64,000 bases of DNA from Telluria beijingensis (GTDB lineage Bacteria > Pseudomonadota > Gammaproteobacteria > Burkholderiales > Burkholderiaceae_D). The notes under the pieces were generated by a model. It made no database searches. It was not told the DNA's origin and was given only the letters and a program-made list of their open reading frames with translations. Positions 25,020-34,559 of the stretch are shown piece after piece (within the stretch, counting starts at the first letter, position 1; every line of letters begins with the position of its first letter). The stretch spans positions 1,035,115-1,099,114 of the forward strand of contig NZ_CP132480.1 of the NCBI RefSeq assembly GCF_030770395.1. The letters are read 5' to 3'. A program made the translations under genes and the position numbers.

Positions 25020-25408
25020 ATTTTGCCGATCTTACGATTTTAGTTTCTCAAAGTCAAAATAGTTAATTGCGAACAGTGCTTGGTGCGCCACAGTTGTCAA
25101 TAACCGCCGTGCCGGGTTTTATGCCATTGCGGCCCGCGATGGAGGTAGCGCGGCAACAGGTCTTACTTTGCACTACTGTATGCCCGTACAGGGTATGGAA
25201 AAGGGATTGGTTGTTTCCGTGTGTCAATATTTTTCTTTTCGTTGACGTTGCTCAAACGTAAACATCGTCAGTACAACTCAGGCCTCACCTTCACACTTCA
25301 TGCTAAGTCCCTAATTTCATGGGGTTTTTGTTCAGCTGGAAGCGGCCGTCGCGCGCCTAAGTCCTTGGTTTCATTGGAAAAAGTCGATTCCCTCAATCGT
25401 GAATTCGC
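25020..25408. other. Long intergenic region upstream of the dcw promoter
   Basis: No credible gene. The stretch is much more AT-rich than the genes. It holds a LexA-like box (25174-25193) and a pair of similar 18-base motifs, CTAAGTCC-N4-TTTCAT, at 25303-25320 and 25357-25374. A small GTG-started frame (25221-25412) has no ribosome site or recognisable product. Confidence 0.5.
25174..25193. promoter_or_regulatory. LexA-like (SOS box) candidate
   Basis: TACTGTATGCCCGTACAGGG contains CTGT-N8-ACAG, the LexA box core of beta- and gammaproteobacteria, with a matching TA on the left. One chance hit to such an 8-base core is expected in a window of this size, so this rests mainly on its intergenic place between a regulator gene and the division cluster. 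Confidence 0.35.
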
Positions 25409-25437
25409 TTGACCGTCAACATTGCTTCCACTAAAGT
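25409..25437 (+). promoter_or_regulatory. Sigma-70 promoter of the dcw cluster (mraZ promoter)
   Basis: TTGACC (25409-25414), a 17-base spacer, TAAAGT (25432-25437). Predicted start near 25444, about 105 nt before mraZ. The MraZ repeats begin at the -10 and run into the leader. Confidence 0.75.
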
Positions 25438-25481
25438 GGGAAACGGTGTGAAAAAGTGTCGATTTGTGGGAGAGTTGTGGG
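25436..25481 (+). promoter_or_regulatory. MraZ operator: five tandem GTGGG-type repeats
   Basis: GTGGG (25436), GTGTG (25446), GTGTC (25456), GTGGG (25466) and GTGGG (25477) are spaced 10, 10, 10 and 11 bases apart. MraZ is known to bind direct TGGGN repeats at about 10-bp spacing in front of its own gene. Overlap with the -10 and start site predicts autorepression of the whole dcw cluster. Confidence 0.8.
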
Positions 25482-25548
25482 ATGGAACCCGCGGCTCCCG
25501 GCGCCCGACAAACAACGACAAACAACTCTCCAAAAGCTAGGTAAATAC

Positions 25549-25977
25549 GTGTTCCAGGGCGCGTCCGCGATCAATCTCGATGCAAAAGGCCGAATGTCGA
25601 TTCCGGCCAAGCACCGTGACGCCCTTACGAGCCAGTGCGAAGGCCGCATGACGCTGACCAAGCATCCACATGGCTGCCTCCTCTTCTTCCCGCGCCCGGT
25701 CTGGGAAGAGCACCGCAAACAGATCGCTGCATGGCCGATGTCGGCCCGCGCATGGCAGCGCATTTTCCTCGGCAACGCCGTCGATGTCGAGCTCGACAGC
25801 GCCGGCCGCGTGCTGATCTCGCCCGAACTACGCGCCGCGGTCGGGCTGGACAAGGAAGTGATGATGCTCGGCATGGGCACCCACTTCGAAATCTGGAATG
25901 CCGCCAAGCTGGCCGAGGACGAGGCCGACGCCGTCGCCGGCGGCATGCCCGATGTACTTTCCAACTTCTCTTTCTGA
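25549..25977 (+). CDS. mraZ: Transcriptional regulator MraZ
   Basis: A 142-residue protein with two AbrB-like DNA-binding repeats: [23 protein letters not shown] at the N-terminus and [22 protein letters not shown] at about 75-97. It forms a ring and represses the dcw promoter in other bacteria. The start is GTG 25549, fixed by the family start (M)FQG and by AGG 8 bases upstream. First gene of the dcw cluster; the stop is 7 bases before rsmH. Confidence 0.96.
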   Translation: MFQGASAINLDAKGRMSIPAKHRDALTSQCEGRMTLTKHPHGCLLFFPRPVWEEHRKQIAAWPMSARAWQRIFLGNAVDVELDSAGRVLISPELRAAVGLDKEVMMLGMGTHFEIWNAAKLAEDEADAVAGGMPDVLSNFSF

Positions 25978-25984
25978 GGCGCCG

Positions 25985-26944
25985 ATGACGGATTCAAACA
26001 CGGTGCCCATGTTCCAGCATCGAACGGTGCTGCTCGACGAAGCGGTCGACGCGCTCAACCTCGCGGGCGCGCGCGCTTACGGCATCTATATAGATGGCAC
26101 CTTCGGACGGGGCGGCCACAGCCGCCTGCTGTTGTCGCGCCTGGGCCAGCAAGGGCGCCTGGTCGCGTTCGACAAGGACTTGCAGGCCATCGCCACCGCA
26201 CAACAAATCGACGATCCGCGTTTCTCGATCGTCCACGACAGCTTTGCAACGATGCACGACGCGCTGGCCGCGCGCGGCATCCACCGGGTCGACGGCATCC
26301 TGCTCGACCTGGGTATCTCGTCGCCCCAGGTGGACGACGCCAGCCGCGGCTTCAGCTTCCGCAACGATGGCCCCCTCGACATGCGCATGGACACCACGCG
26401 CGGCATGTCGGCGGCCGAGTGGATCGCGACCGCGGAGCAACCTCAATTGGAAAAGGTGATACGCGATTATGGAGAAGAGCGGTATGCTTTTCAGATTGCA
26501 AAGGCGATTGTTGCTCGCCGCGCAGTCGAACCGATTTCAGGCACACGACAGCTTGCCGCAATCGTGGCAGGCGCGGTCAAGGGCTGGGAAAAAGGCAAGG
26601 ATCCGGCAACCAGGACCTTTCAGGCTATCCGGATTTTCATCAATAAAGAGCTTGAGGACCTCGAGGCAGGGTTGAGCGCCGCCTATGGCATGCTGGCGCC
26701 GGGCGCCCGCATGTCGGTGATCGCCTTCCACTCGCTCGAAGACCGCATGGTCAAGCAGTTCCTCGCCTCCAAGGCCAAGGTCGAGCAGCCGGACCGGCGC
26801 CTGCCGATCCGCGCCGCCGACCTGCCGCAGCCCGAGATGAAGCTGATCGACAAGATAAAGCCATCGGCGGCGGAAGTCGCGGACAACCCGCGCGCCCGCT
26901 CGGCGGTGCTGCGCGTGGCCGAACGCCTGGGGGCGCCTGCATGA
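25985..26944 (+). CDS. rsmH: 16S rRNA (cytosine-1402-N4)-methyltransferase RsmH (MraW)
   Basis: A 319-residue SAM-dependent methyltransferase acting on C1402 of 16S rRNA. SAM-binding motif [13 protein letters not shown] is at about residues 37-49; [22 protein letters not shown], the [13 protein letters not shown] block and the C-terminal [13 protein letters not shown] are all present. GAGG is 5 bases from ATG 25985. Odd feature: between about 26440 and 26665 codon third positions turn AT-rich (ATA, GGA, TCA, CGA, many GCA and ATT), unlike the rest of the gene. The stop overlaps ftsL (ATGA). Confidence 0.97.
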   Translation: MTDSNTVPMFQHRTVLLDEAVDALNLAGARAYGIYIDGTFGRGGHSRLLLSRLGQQGRLVAFDKDLQAIATAQQIDDPRFSIVHDSFATMHDALAARGIHRVDGILLDLGISSPQVDDASRGFSFRNDGPLDMRMDTTRGMSAAEWIATAEQPQLEKVIRDYGEERYAFQIAKAIVARRAVEPISGTRQLAAIVAGAVKGWEKGKDPATRTFQAIRIFINKELEDLEAGLSAAYGMLAPGARMSVIAFHSLEDRMVKQFLASKAKVEQPDRRLPIRAADLPQPEMKLIDKIKPSAAEVADNPRARSAVLRVAERLGAPA

Positions 26945-27213
26945 GCGTCAAGCTGAACGTGCTGCTCACCGCCTTGCTGGTGGGATGCGCGCTGTCGGTT
27001 GTCAATGCCCGCTACCAGGCGCGCCACCTGCTCATCGAGCTCGAGCGCCTGCAGCAGCACGCGCGCCAGCTCGACATCGACTGGGACCAGCTCCAGCTCG
27101 ACCAGTCGCGCCTGGCCAAGAACGAGCGCATCGAACAGATCGCCCGTTCCCAGCTCGAGATGGCGCCACTGAGCCCGGCCCGTACCCAGTACCTGACCGA
27201 GGGCGCCCAATGA
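26941..27213 (+). CDS. ftsL: Cell division protein FtsL
   Basis: A 90-residue bitopic protein: a short cytoplasmic start, one TM segment (residues ~5-22, [17 protein letters not shown]) and a periplasmic coiled coil (about 25-75) with heptad leucines. With FtsB and FtsQ it forms the complex that activates FtsW-FtsI. Both ends overlap neighbours by four bases (ATGA), so it is translationally coupled to rsmH and ftsI. Confidence 0.93.
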   Translation: MSVKLNVLLTALLVGCALSVVNARYQARHLLIELERLQQHARQLDIDWDQLQLDQSRLAKNERIEQIARSQLEMAPLSPARTQYLTEGAQ

Positions 27214-28988
27214 CGCGCGGCGCGACCAGGAACAGCAATGCGCGGGTGGCCGCGTCCAAGGGCGTGGCGTTCTCGAAAAGCCCGGTGCTGGCGGTGCGCC
27301 TGCCCGACTGGCGTTCGCGCCTGGTGCTGTTCGTCCTGTTCGCGGCCTTTGCCGCGCTGGCCGTGCGCGCCGTGTGGCTGCAGGGCGTGTCGAATCAGTT
27401 CCTGCAAAAACAGGGCAAGAGCCGCTACGAGCGCACGCTCGAGCTGCCGGCCACGCGCGGCCGCATCCTCGACCGCAACGGCGCCGTGCTGGCCACCTCG
27501 CTGCCGGTGCGCGCGATCTGGGGCATCCCCGAAGACGTGCTGCAGGCGCCGCCCGAGAAGCTGCGCGAGCTATCCAAGCTGCTCGAGATGCCCGAATCCG
27601 AATTGCGCAAGAAGCTCGATTCCGACCGCAGCTTCGTCTACCTGAAGCGCCAGGTCGAGATGCCGATCGTCGACCAGATCCTGAAGCTCAAGATCGACGG
27701 CATCGACACGCGCAAGGAATACAAGCGCTTCTACCCGCAGGGCGAAGTGATGACCCACCTGGTGGGCTTCACCAACGTCGAGGACAAGGGCCAGGAAGGG
27801 ATGGAGCTGCAGCACCAGAAGACCCTGATGGGCGTGGCCGGCAGCCGGCGCGTGATCAAGGACCGCCTGGGCCACATCGCCGAAGACCTGGGCATGTTCC
27901 GCGAGCCGCACCAGGGCCGCGACCTGACCCTGTCGGTCGACAGCAAGCTGCAATACATCGCCTTCACCAGCATCAAGAACGCGGTCGAGAAGTTCAATGC
28001 CAAGGCCGGCGCCGCCGTGGTGCTCGACGTCCAGACGGGCGAGGTGCTGGCCCTGGCCAACTACCCGACCTACAACCCGAACGACCGCTCGAAGCTCACC
28101 GGCGAGCAGTTGCGCAACCGCGTCATCACCGACACCTTCGAGCCGGGGTCGACGATCAAGCCGCTCACCGTGGCGCTCGGCCTGGAGACGGGACGCGTCA
28201 CGCCCGACACCGTGTTCGACAACAATCCGGGCTATATGATGGTGACCGGACGCCGCATCCGCGACTTCCACAACTATGGCGTGCAGACCGTCAGCGGCAT
28301 CATCCAGAAATCGTCGAACCTGGGCGTGGTCAAGATCGCCCAGATGATCCCGCAGCAGGAAATGTGGGAGCTGTATACGAAGGTCGGCTACGGCCAGGCG
28401 CCGCGCTTCGGCTTCCCCGGCGCCGCCGCCGGCCGTGTGCGTCCCTACAAGACCTGGAAGCCGGTGGAATATGCCAATATGGCCTTCGGCCACGGCCTGT
28501 CGGTGTCGCTTCTGCAGATGGCGCGTTCCTACATGATCTTCGCGCGCAACGGCGACATCATCCCGCTGTCGTTCGTGAAGGTGGACGAACAGCCGGTGGG
28601 CCAGCAGGTGATCTCGGCCAAGACCGCGGCCCAGGTGCGCACCATGCTCGAATCGGTGGTGGGCCCGGGCGGCACCGCCTCGCGCGCCCAGGTCGCCGGC
28701 TACCGCATCGGCGGCAAGACCGGCACCGCCGAGAAGATCGTCAACGGCCGCTACTCGCGCACCAACAATATCGGTTATTTCGCCGGCATCGGGCCGATGT
28801 CCAAGCCGCGCTTCATCATCGCGGTGATGGTCGACGATCCGAGCGGCCCGGTACGGACCGGCGGCTATGTCGCGGCCCCGACCGCGGCCGACCTGTTTTC
28901 CAATGCGCTGCGAGCCGCCAACGTGCCACCCGATTCATCGATCACGGACATCATCATTCCGGAAGTTCCCCTAGAGGAGAGCATGTGA
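27210..28988 (+). CDS. ftsI: Septal peptidoglycan transpeptidase FtsI (PBP3)
   Basis: A 592-residue class B penicillin-binding protein. A short basic cytoplasmic tail and TM (about 35-55) lead to the dimerisation domain (ATRGRILDRNGAVLATS) and the transpeptidase domain. The active-site motifs are STIK (in FEPGSTIKPLT, about residue 315), SSN (KSSNLGVVKIA) and KTG (IGGKTGTAEK). It cross-links septal peptidoglycan with FtsW. ATG 27210 overlaps the ftsL stop. Confidence 0.97.
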   Translation: MTRGATRNSNARVAASKGVAFSKSPVLAVRLPDWRSRLVLFVLFAAFAALAVRAVWLQGVSNQFLQKQGKSRYERTLELPATRGRILDRNGAVLATSLPVRAIWGIPEDVLQAPPEKLRELSKLLEMPESELRKKLDSDRSFVYLKRQVEMPIVDQILKLKIDGIDTRKEYKRFYPQGEVMTHLVGFTNVEDKGQEGMELQHQKTLMGVAGSRRVIKDRLGHIAEDLGMFREPHQGRDLTLSVDSKLQYIAFTSIKNAVEKFNAKAGAAVVLDVQTGEVLALANYPTYNPNDRSKLTGEQLRNRVITDTFEPGSTIKPLTVALGLETGRVTPDTVFDNNPGYMMVTGRRIRDFHNYGVQTVSGIIQKSSNLGVVKIAQMIPQQEMWELYTKVGYGQAPRFGFPGAAAGRVRPYKTWKPVEYANMAFGHGLSVSLLQMARSYMIFARNGDIIPLSFVKVDEQPVGQQVISAKTAAQVRTMLESVVGPGGTASRAQVAGYRIGGKTGTAEKIVNGRYSRTNNIGYFAGIGPMSKPRFIIAVMVDDPSGPVRTGGYVAAPTAADLFSNALRAANVPPDSSITDIIIPEVPLEESM

Positions 28989-30520
28989 TGGCCCCGAGCC
29001 TGCACGACACCATCGAATGGATTCGCGCCGCCGCCCCAGGCGGCCGACTCGTTTCCGACTCGCGCCGCGTGAAGCCCGGCGACGTGTTCTTCGCCTATCC
29101 GGGCGAGGCCGCTGACGGTCGTCGTTTCATCGAGGCCGCCATCGAGGCCGGCGCCGCCGCCGTGGTGCATGAAGCCGCGGACTTTGCCTGGGACGAGGCG
29201 TACACCGTGCCGCACCTGGCCGTGAGCGGCCTTAAACAGAATGCCGGCCCGATCGCGCATGCGGTGCTGGATTATCCGGACCGCGCCATGTTCACCGTGG
29301 CCGTCACCGGCACCAACGGCAAGACCTCGTGCGCGCTGTGGACGGCGCAAACGCTGGCGCGCCTGGGCGAGGCCGCGGCGGTGATCGGTACGCTGGGCGT
29401 GGGACTCATCAAGGGCAAGACGTCAAGCGAACCGCAGTTCGACGTCACCGGCTACACGACGCCGGACGCGGTGCTGCTGGCCCAGACCCTGGCTGACCTG
29501 AAGAAGAACGGCGCCACGGCGCTCGCCATCGAGGCCTCGTCGATCGGCCTGGTGCAGGAACGCACGGCCGGCATGCACGTCGACGTCGCGATCTTCACCA
29601 ACCTGACGCGCGATCATCTCGACTTCCACGGCGACATGGAGAGCTACGAGGCGGCCAAGATCAAGCTGTTCGAATGGGATGGCCTGAAGCAGGCGGTGGT
29701 GAACCTGGACGATCCGGCCGGGCAGCGCCTGGTAACGCACTTGCGCGTAAAATTCCCTGCGCTGGCCGTCAGCGGCTACACGATCGCCGGCGCATCGGCG
29801 CCCGAGGGCGTTACCGTGCTGCGCGCCAGCGGCATGCGCAGCAAGAATGCCGGCACCGAATTCCAGGTCGAGACGCCCGGCGGCAACGCCACCATCCGCA
29901 CCCAGCTGGTGGGCAACTACAACGTCAGCAATACGCTGGCGGTGCTGGGCGCGTTGCTGGCCAAGGGCGTGGCCTTGAAGGCGGCGGTGGAAGCGATCGA
30001 GACCCTGGTCCCGGCGCCGGGCCGCATGCAGCAGATGGGCGGGTCGGATGCGCCGATGGTCGTGATCGACTATGCGCACACGCCGGACGCGCTGGAAAAG
30101 ACGCTGGAAGCCCTGCGCGAGGTGGCGACGGATCGTGGTGGCCAGCTGTGGTGCGTGTTCGGCTGCGGCGGCGACCGCGATCCGGGCAAGCGTCCGCAGA
30201 TGGGCCGCATCGCGCAGGCCGCCGACCAGGTGCTGGTCACCAGCGACAATCCGCGCAGCGAAGAACCCGCGAGCATCATCGCCCAGATCGTGGCCGGGAT
30301 GAATGCGGGTCATCCTTCCTCGCGCCTGCAGACCGTCGAGGACCGCGCGGCCGCCATCCTGCTGGCGGTGAAGCAGGCCGCCAAGCAGGACGTGATCCTG
30401 CTGGCAGGGAAGGGCCACGAGCCCTACCAGGAAATCAAGGGCCGCAAGATGCCGTTCTCGGATGCGGACCACGCTTCGCTGGCCTTGACGGCGCGACTCA
30501 CCATGTTGAGGACGCATTGA
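28988..30520 (+). CDS. murE: UDP-MurNAc-L-Ala-D-Glu:meso-DAP ligase MurE
   Basis: A 510-residue Mur ligase that adds the third amino acid of the stem peptide. The ATP loop is VTGTNGKTS (about 108-116); the substrate motif NLTRDHLDFHG is carbamylated-lysine-region typical. DNPR (residues 420-423) is the signature for meso-diaminopimelate, so the wall is of the DAP type. GAGGAG lies 8 bases upstream of ATG 28988, which shares one base with the ftsI stop. Confidence 0.97.
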   Translation: MAPSLHDTIEWIRAAAPGGRLVSDSRRVKPGDVFFAYPGEAADGRRFIEAAIEAGAAAVVHEAADFAWDEAYTVPHLAVSGLKQNAGPIAHAVLDYPDRAMFTVAVTGTNGKTSCALWTAQTLARLGEAAAVIGTLGVGLIKGKTSSEPQFDVTGYTTPDAVLLAQTLADLKKNGATALAIEASSIGLVQERTAGMHVDVAIFTNLTRDHLDFHGDMESYEAAKIKLFEWDGLKQAVVNLDDPAGQRLVTHLRVKFPALAVSGYTIAGASAPEGVTVLRASGMRSKNAGTEFQVETPGGNATIRTQLVGNYNVSNTLAVLGALLAKGVALKAAVEAIETLVPAPGRMQQMGGSDAPMVVIDYAHTPDALEKTLEALREVATDRGGQLWCVFGCGGDRDPGKRPQMGRIAQAADQVLVTSDNPRSEEPASIIAQIVAGMNAGHPSSRLQTVEDRAAAILLAVKQAAKQDVILLAGKGHEPYQEIKGRKMPFSDADHASLALTARLTMLRTH

Positions 30521-31890
30521 TGCGCGGCACACTGGCACAACTGGTCAAGGCAATCCCGGGCGCGCGCCTGGTCGGGCCTGATGCGTCTTTCGAAGGCGTG
30601 TCGACGGACAGCCGCAAGGTCGATGCCGGCGCGCTGTTCGTGGCGCTGGTCGGCGAGACCTTCGATGCGCACGACTTCCTCGACCAGGTCGTGGCGCGCA
30701 ATGTCGCCGCGGTCGTGGTCTCGCGCCTGCCCGAGGGCTGGACCCTGCCGGCCATCGTGGTGCCAGACACCCTGGTGGCGCTGGGCCGCATCGCGCATGC
30801 CTGGCGTGAGCAATTCCAGATTCCCGTGATCGGCGTCACCGGCAGCAATGGCAAGACGACGGTCAAGGAAATGATCGCGTCCATCCTGGCCGCGGCCGTC
30901 GGCGAAGAAGCCCGCCTGGCGACCCAGGGCAACCTGAATAACGAGATCGGCGTGCCCCTGACGCTGTTCCGCCTCGGTGAACAACACCGCGCGGCGGTGG
31001 TGGAACTGGGCATGAACCATCCGGGCGAGATCGGCCGCCTGAGCGCGATCGCGACGCCGACCGTCGGCCTGGTCAACAACGCCCAGCGCGAGCACCAGGA
31101 ATTCATGCACACCGTGGAAGCGGTGGCGCGTGAGAATGGCTCCGTGCTGCAGGCATTGCCGGACGATGGCGTGGCCGTGTTCCCGGGCGACGATGTATAT
31201 ACGGACTTGTGGCGCGGCCTGGCCTCGTGCAGGACGTTGACCTTCGGCCTGTCGGATGCCTGCGACGTACGCGCGACTTACGCCGTCAACGATTTCGGCA
31301 GCGACCTGCAAGTGACGGCTCCCGGCGCGGAATATCGCATCAGGCTGGCCGCGGCCGGTGAACACAATGTCCGCAATGCGCTGGCGGCCGTCGCCTGCGC
31401 GCTCGGCGCCGGCATCGACCCGGCCGCCATCGTGCGCGGCCTGGAAGCCTTTGCACCGGTCGGCGGCCGCCTGCAACGCAAGCAGGCGAGCAATGGCGCG
31501 ACCGTGATCGACGACACCTATAACGCCAACCCCGATTCGATGCGGGCCGCGATCGACGTGCTGGCGGCCTACCCGGCGCCGCGCATCCTGGTGGTGGGCG
31601 ATATGGGCGAGGTCGGCGCGCAAGGAAAAGAGTTTCACGAAGAAATCGGTGCCTACGCCCAGCAGCGTGGCATCGAGACCGTGCTCGCGACGGGCGAGCT
31701 GGCGCGCCACCTGGCGGCGTCGGGAGCACGGCATTACGAGCAGTTCGACGAATTATTGGCAGCACTGGATGAAAAACTGGGCGGCAATACCAACGCGACT
31801 GTGCTGGTGAAGGGCTCGCGCTTCATGAAGATGGAGCGCGTGGTCCAGCACCTGACCGGATCAACCACCATTGGCAAGGGCGCCCACTAA
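30520..31890 (+). CDS. murF: UDP-MurNAc-tripeptide:D-Ala-D-Ala ligase MurF
   Basis: A 456-residue Mur ligase that adds D-Ala-D-Ala to complete the UDP-MurNAc pentapeptide. ATP loop [14 protein letters not shown] (about 103-116), then [16 protein letters not shown] and the MurF-typical [21 protein letters not shown] is 8 bases upstream of ATG 30520, which overlaps the murE stop by one base. The next gene, mraY, begins 1 base after its stop. Confidence 0.97.
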   Translation: MRGTLAQLVKAIPGARLVGPDASFEGVSTDSRKVDAGALFVALVGETFDAHDFLDQVVARNVAAVVVSRLPEGWTLPAIVVPDTLVALGRIAHAWREQFQIPVIGVTGSNGKTTVKEMIASILAAAVGEEARLATQGNLNNEIGVPLTLFRLGEQHRAAVVELGMNHPGEIGRLSAIATPTVGLVNNAQREHQEFMHTVEAVARENGSVLQALPDDGVAVFPGDDVYTDLWRGLASCRTLTFGLSDACDVRATYAVNDFGSDLQVTAPGAEYRIRLAAAGEHNVRNALAAVACALGAGIDPAAIVRGLEAFAPVGGRLQRKQASNGATVIDDTYNANPDSMRAAIDVLAAYPAPRILVVGDMGEVGAQGKEFHEEIGAYAQQRGIETVLATGELARHLAASGARHYEQFDELLAALDEKLGGNTNATVLVKGSRFMKMERVVQHLTGSTTIGKGAH

Positions 31891-31891
31891 T

Positions 31892-33061
31892 ATGCTTCTC
31901 TGGCTCGCACAATACTTCCAGGACTATATCGGTCCGCTGCGCGTTTTCAACTACATCACCTTCCGCGCGGTGTTCGCCACCATCACCGCCATCACGATCG
32001 GCCTGGTCGCGGGCCCGATCGTCATCCGCAAGCTGACCGAGCTGAAGGTCGGCCAGGCGGTGCGCACCTATGGCCCGCAAAGCCACCTGACCAAGCACGG
32101 CACCCCGACCATGGGCGGCGTGCTGGTGCTGATCGCGATCGGCATCTCGACCCTGCTGTGGTGCGACCTGTCGAACCGCCTGATCTGGCCGGTGCTGGTG
32201 GTGACCTTCGGCTTCGGCGCCGTCGGCTGGGTCGACGACTACCGCAAGGTCGTCTACAAGGACCCGGAAGGCATGCGCTCGGGCGAGAAATACTTCTGGA
32301 TGTCGCTGGTCGGGATCACCTCGGCGCTGTACCTGGCGTTCGCGCTGTCGGCCGCCTCGCCATGGGAAGCGATGGGGCTGTTCTACGCATGGGTGCAGTC
32401 GGGCTTCTCGATGGACCTGCCGCCCAAGGCCGACCTGATCGTCCCGTTCTTCAAGTCCATCAGCTATCCGCTGGGCGTGTGGGGCTTCATCGCGCTGACC
32501 TATTGCGTGATCGTCGGCTCGTCCAATGCGGTCAACTTCACCGACGGCCTCGATGGCCTGGCCATCATGCCGACCGTGATGGTGGGCGCGGCCCTGGGCC
32601 TGTTCGCCTATCTCACCGGCAGCGTGACGTTCTCGAAATACCTCCTGATCCCGTACATCCCGGGCGCGGGCGAGCTGCTGATCTTCTGCGGCGCGATGGC
32701 CGGCGCCGGCCTGGCCTTCCTGTGGTTCAACGCGCATCCTGCCCAGATGTTCATGGGCGACGTCGGCGCGCTGGCGCTGGGCGGCGCGCTCGGCACCATC
32801 GCCGTCATCGTGCGCCAGGAAATCGTCCTGTTCATCATGGGCGGCATTTTCGTGGCCGAGACCCTGTCGGTGATCATCCAGGTCAGCTGGTTCAAGTACA
32901 CCAAGAAGCGGTACGGCACCGGCCGCCGCGTCTTCCTGATGGCGCCGCTGCACCACCATTTCGAACAAAAGGGCTGGAAGGAAACCAAGGTCGTGGTCCG
33001 CTTCTGGATCGTGACCATGGTGCTGATCCTGGTCGGCCTGTCGACGCTGAAACTGCGCTGA
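31892..33061 (+). CDS. mraY: Phospho-MurNAc-pentapeptide translocase MraY
   Basis: A 389-residue polytopic membrane enzyme (about ten TM segments) that joins phospho-MurNAc-pentapeptide to undecaprenyl phosphate, making lipid I. It shows [22 protein letters not shown] (the catalytic Asp pair), [13 protein letters not shown] and the C-terminal [14 protein letters not shown] 31892 is favoured by the family start MLLWLAQ; the ribosome site (AAGGG, 11 bases away) is loose, so coupling to murF probably matters. Confidence 0.97.
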   Translation: MLLWLAQYFQDYIGPLRVFNYITFRAVFATITAITIGLVAGPIVIRKLTELKVGQAVRTYGPQSHLTKHGTPTMGGVLVLIAIGISTLLWCDLSNRLIWPVLVVTFGFGAVGWVDDYRKVVYKDPEGMRSGEKYFWMSLVGITSALYLAFALSAASPWEAMGLFYAWVQSGFSMDLPPKADLIVPFFKSISYPLGVWGFIALTYCVIVGSSNAVNFTDGLDGLAIMPTVMVGAALGLFAYLTGSVTFSKYLLIPYIPGAGELLIFCGAMAGAGLAFLWFNAHPAQMFMGDVGALALGGALGTIAVIVRQEIVLFIMGGIFVAETLSVIIQVSWFKYTKKRYGTGRRVFLMAPLHHHFEQKGWKETKVVVRFWIVTMVLILVGLSTLKLR

Positions 33062-33062
33062 T

Positions 33063-34559
33063 ATGAATTACGACGGCAAACACGCATTGGTACTGGGCCT
33101 GGGCGAATCCGGGCTGGCGATGGCGCACTGGCTGGCGCGGGCCGGCGCACGCGTGCGCGTGGCCGATACCCGTGCCGAACCGGCGCGCCTGCCGGCGCTA
33201 CGTGAAGCCGCACCAAGCGCCGAATTTGTCGCCGGTGAATTCAGTGCCGCGCTGCTCGATGGCGTCGACTTCGTCGCCGTCAGCCCGGGCCTGGCGCCAA
33301 ACCGCGAGCTGGTCGACATCGTGCCCGCCGCCGCCGAGCGCTGCATCCCCGTCTGGGGCGAGATCGAACTGTTCGCCCAGGCGCTCGCCCACCTGCGCGA
33401 GACGCAGGGTTACGCGCCGAAAGTCATCGCCATCACCGGCACCAATGGCAAGACCACGGTCACTAGCCTGACCGGCCTGCTGTGCCGCCGCGCGGGATTG
33501 AGCACGCGCGTGGCCGGCAATATCAGCCCGGCCGCGCTGGACGTCTTGCGCGAAGTGATCGACGCGAACGACTTGCCGCAGGCCTGGGTGCTGGAACTGT
33601 CCAGCTTCCAGCTGCACACCACGTTCAGCCTGCAGGCCGACGCCGCCACGGTGCTGAACCTGAGCCAGGACCACCTGGACTGGCACGGCAGCATGGACGC
33701 CTATGCGGCCGACAAGGCGCGCATTTTCGGCACCGACACCGTGCGCGTCTTGAACCGCGACGATGCGCGCGTGATGCGCATGGCGGCGCTCGAGTCGCCG
33801 TCGTTCACCTTCGGCACCGGCGAACCCGTTGACGCCAACAGTTTCGGCCTGGTCGAAGAGCGCGGCGTGCTGTGGCTGGCCAATGCCGTGGCGGGCGAAG
33901 AAGTGGAAAAGAAACGCAAGAAGGGCGACGCGCCGGAACCGGTCGAGGTCATCGTGAGCCGCCTGATGCCTGCCGATGCGCTGAAGATTCGCGGCCTGCA
34001 CAATGCATCGAATGCGCTGGCCGCGCTGGCCCTGTGCCGCGCCTGCGGCCTGCCGCTGGCGCCGCTGCTGCACGGCCTGCGCGAATACGCGGGCGAGCCG
34101 CACCGCGTGGAACTGGTCGCCACCATCGACGGCGTCGAATTCTACGACGACAGCAAGGGCACCAATGTCGGCGCCACCGTCGCCGCCCTGCAGGGCATGG
34201 GCAAGACCTTCGCCGGCGTCGACCAGCAGATCCTGTTGATCGCCGGCGGCGACGGCAAGGGCCAGGACTTCACGCCGCTGGCGCAGCCGGTGGCGGATTA
34301 CGTGCGCGCCGTGCTGCTGATCGGGCGCGACGCGCCATCGGTCCGCGCCGCGATCGAGCCGACCGGCGTGCCGGCCTTCGACCTCGACGACCTGCCGCAG
34401 GCGGTGCGCCGCGCCGCCGGTCTGGCGCGTGCGGGCGACGCCGTGCTGCTGTCGCCGGCCTGCGCCAGCCTCGACATGTTCACCAATTACGCGCACCGCG
34501 CCCAGGTGTTCGTCGACACCGTGCGCGAGATCGCACTGGACAAGGGACAGGAGATCTGA
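33063..34559 (+). CDS. murD: UDP-MurNAc-L-alanine:D-glutamate ligase MurD
   Basis: A 498-residue Mur ligase, somewhat long for MurD. N-terminal Rossmann [15 protein letters not shown] loop [13 protein letters not shown] (about 123-135), [20 protein letters not shown] and the C-terminal [13 protein letters not shown]. The extra length includes a charged insert near residues 275-300 ([15 protein letters not shown]) typical of some beta forms. The start is 1 base after the mraY stop; its stop overlaps ftsW. Confidence 0.96.
   Translation: MNYDGKHALVLGLGESGLAMAHWLARAGARVRVADTRAEPARLPALREAAPSAEFVAGEFSAALLDGVDFVAVSPGLAPNRELVDIVPAAAERCIPVWGEIELFAQALAHLRETQGYAPKVIAITGTNGKTTVTSLTGLLCRRAGLSTRVAGNISPAALDVLREVIDANDLPQAWVLELSSFQLHTTFSLQADAATVLNLSQDHLDWHGSMDAYAADKARIFGTDTVRVLNRDDARVMRMAALESPSFTFGTGEPVDANSFGLVEERGVLWLANAVAGEEVEKKRKKGDAPEPVEVIVSRLMPADALKIRGLHNASNALAALALCRACGLPLAPLLHGLREYAGEPHRVELVATIDGVEFYDDSKGTNVGATVAALQGMGKTFAGVDQQILLIAGGDGKGQDFTPLAQPVADYVRAVLLIGRDAPSVRAAIEPTGVPAFDLDDLPQAVRRAAGLARAGDAVLLSPACASLDMFTNYAHRAQVFVDTVREIALDKGQEI

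Noticed and set aside
25221..25412. Small GTG-started frame downstream of the LexA-like box, considered as an SOS division inhibitor
   Set aside because: No Shine-Dalgarno site, no membrane or SulA-like feature beyond a few hydrophobic residues, and codon use unlike the genome.
27374..28987. Upstream extension of murE back through ftsI
   Set aside because: The frame is open but encodes Arg/Pro/Gly-rich shadow sequence of ftsI; murE begins at 28988 with a good ribosome site and the family N-terminus.
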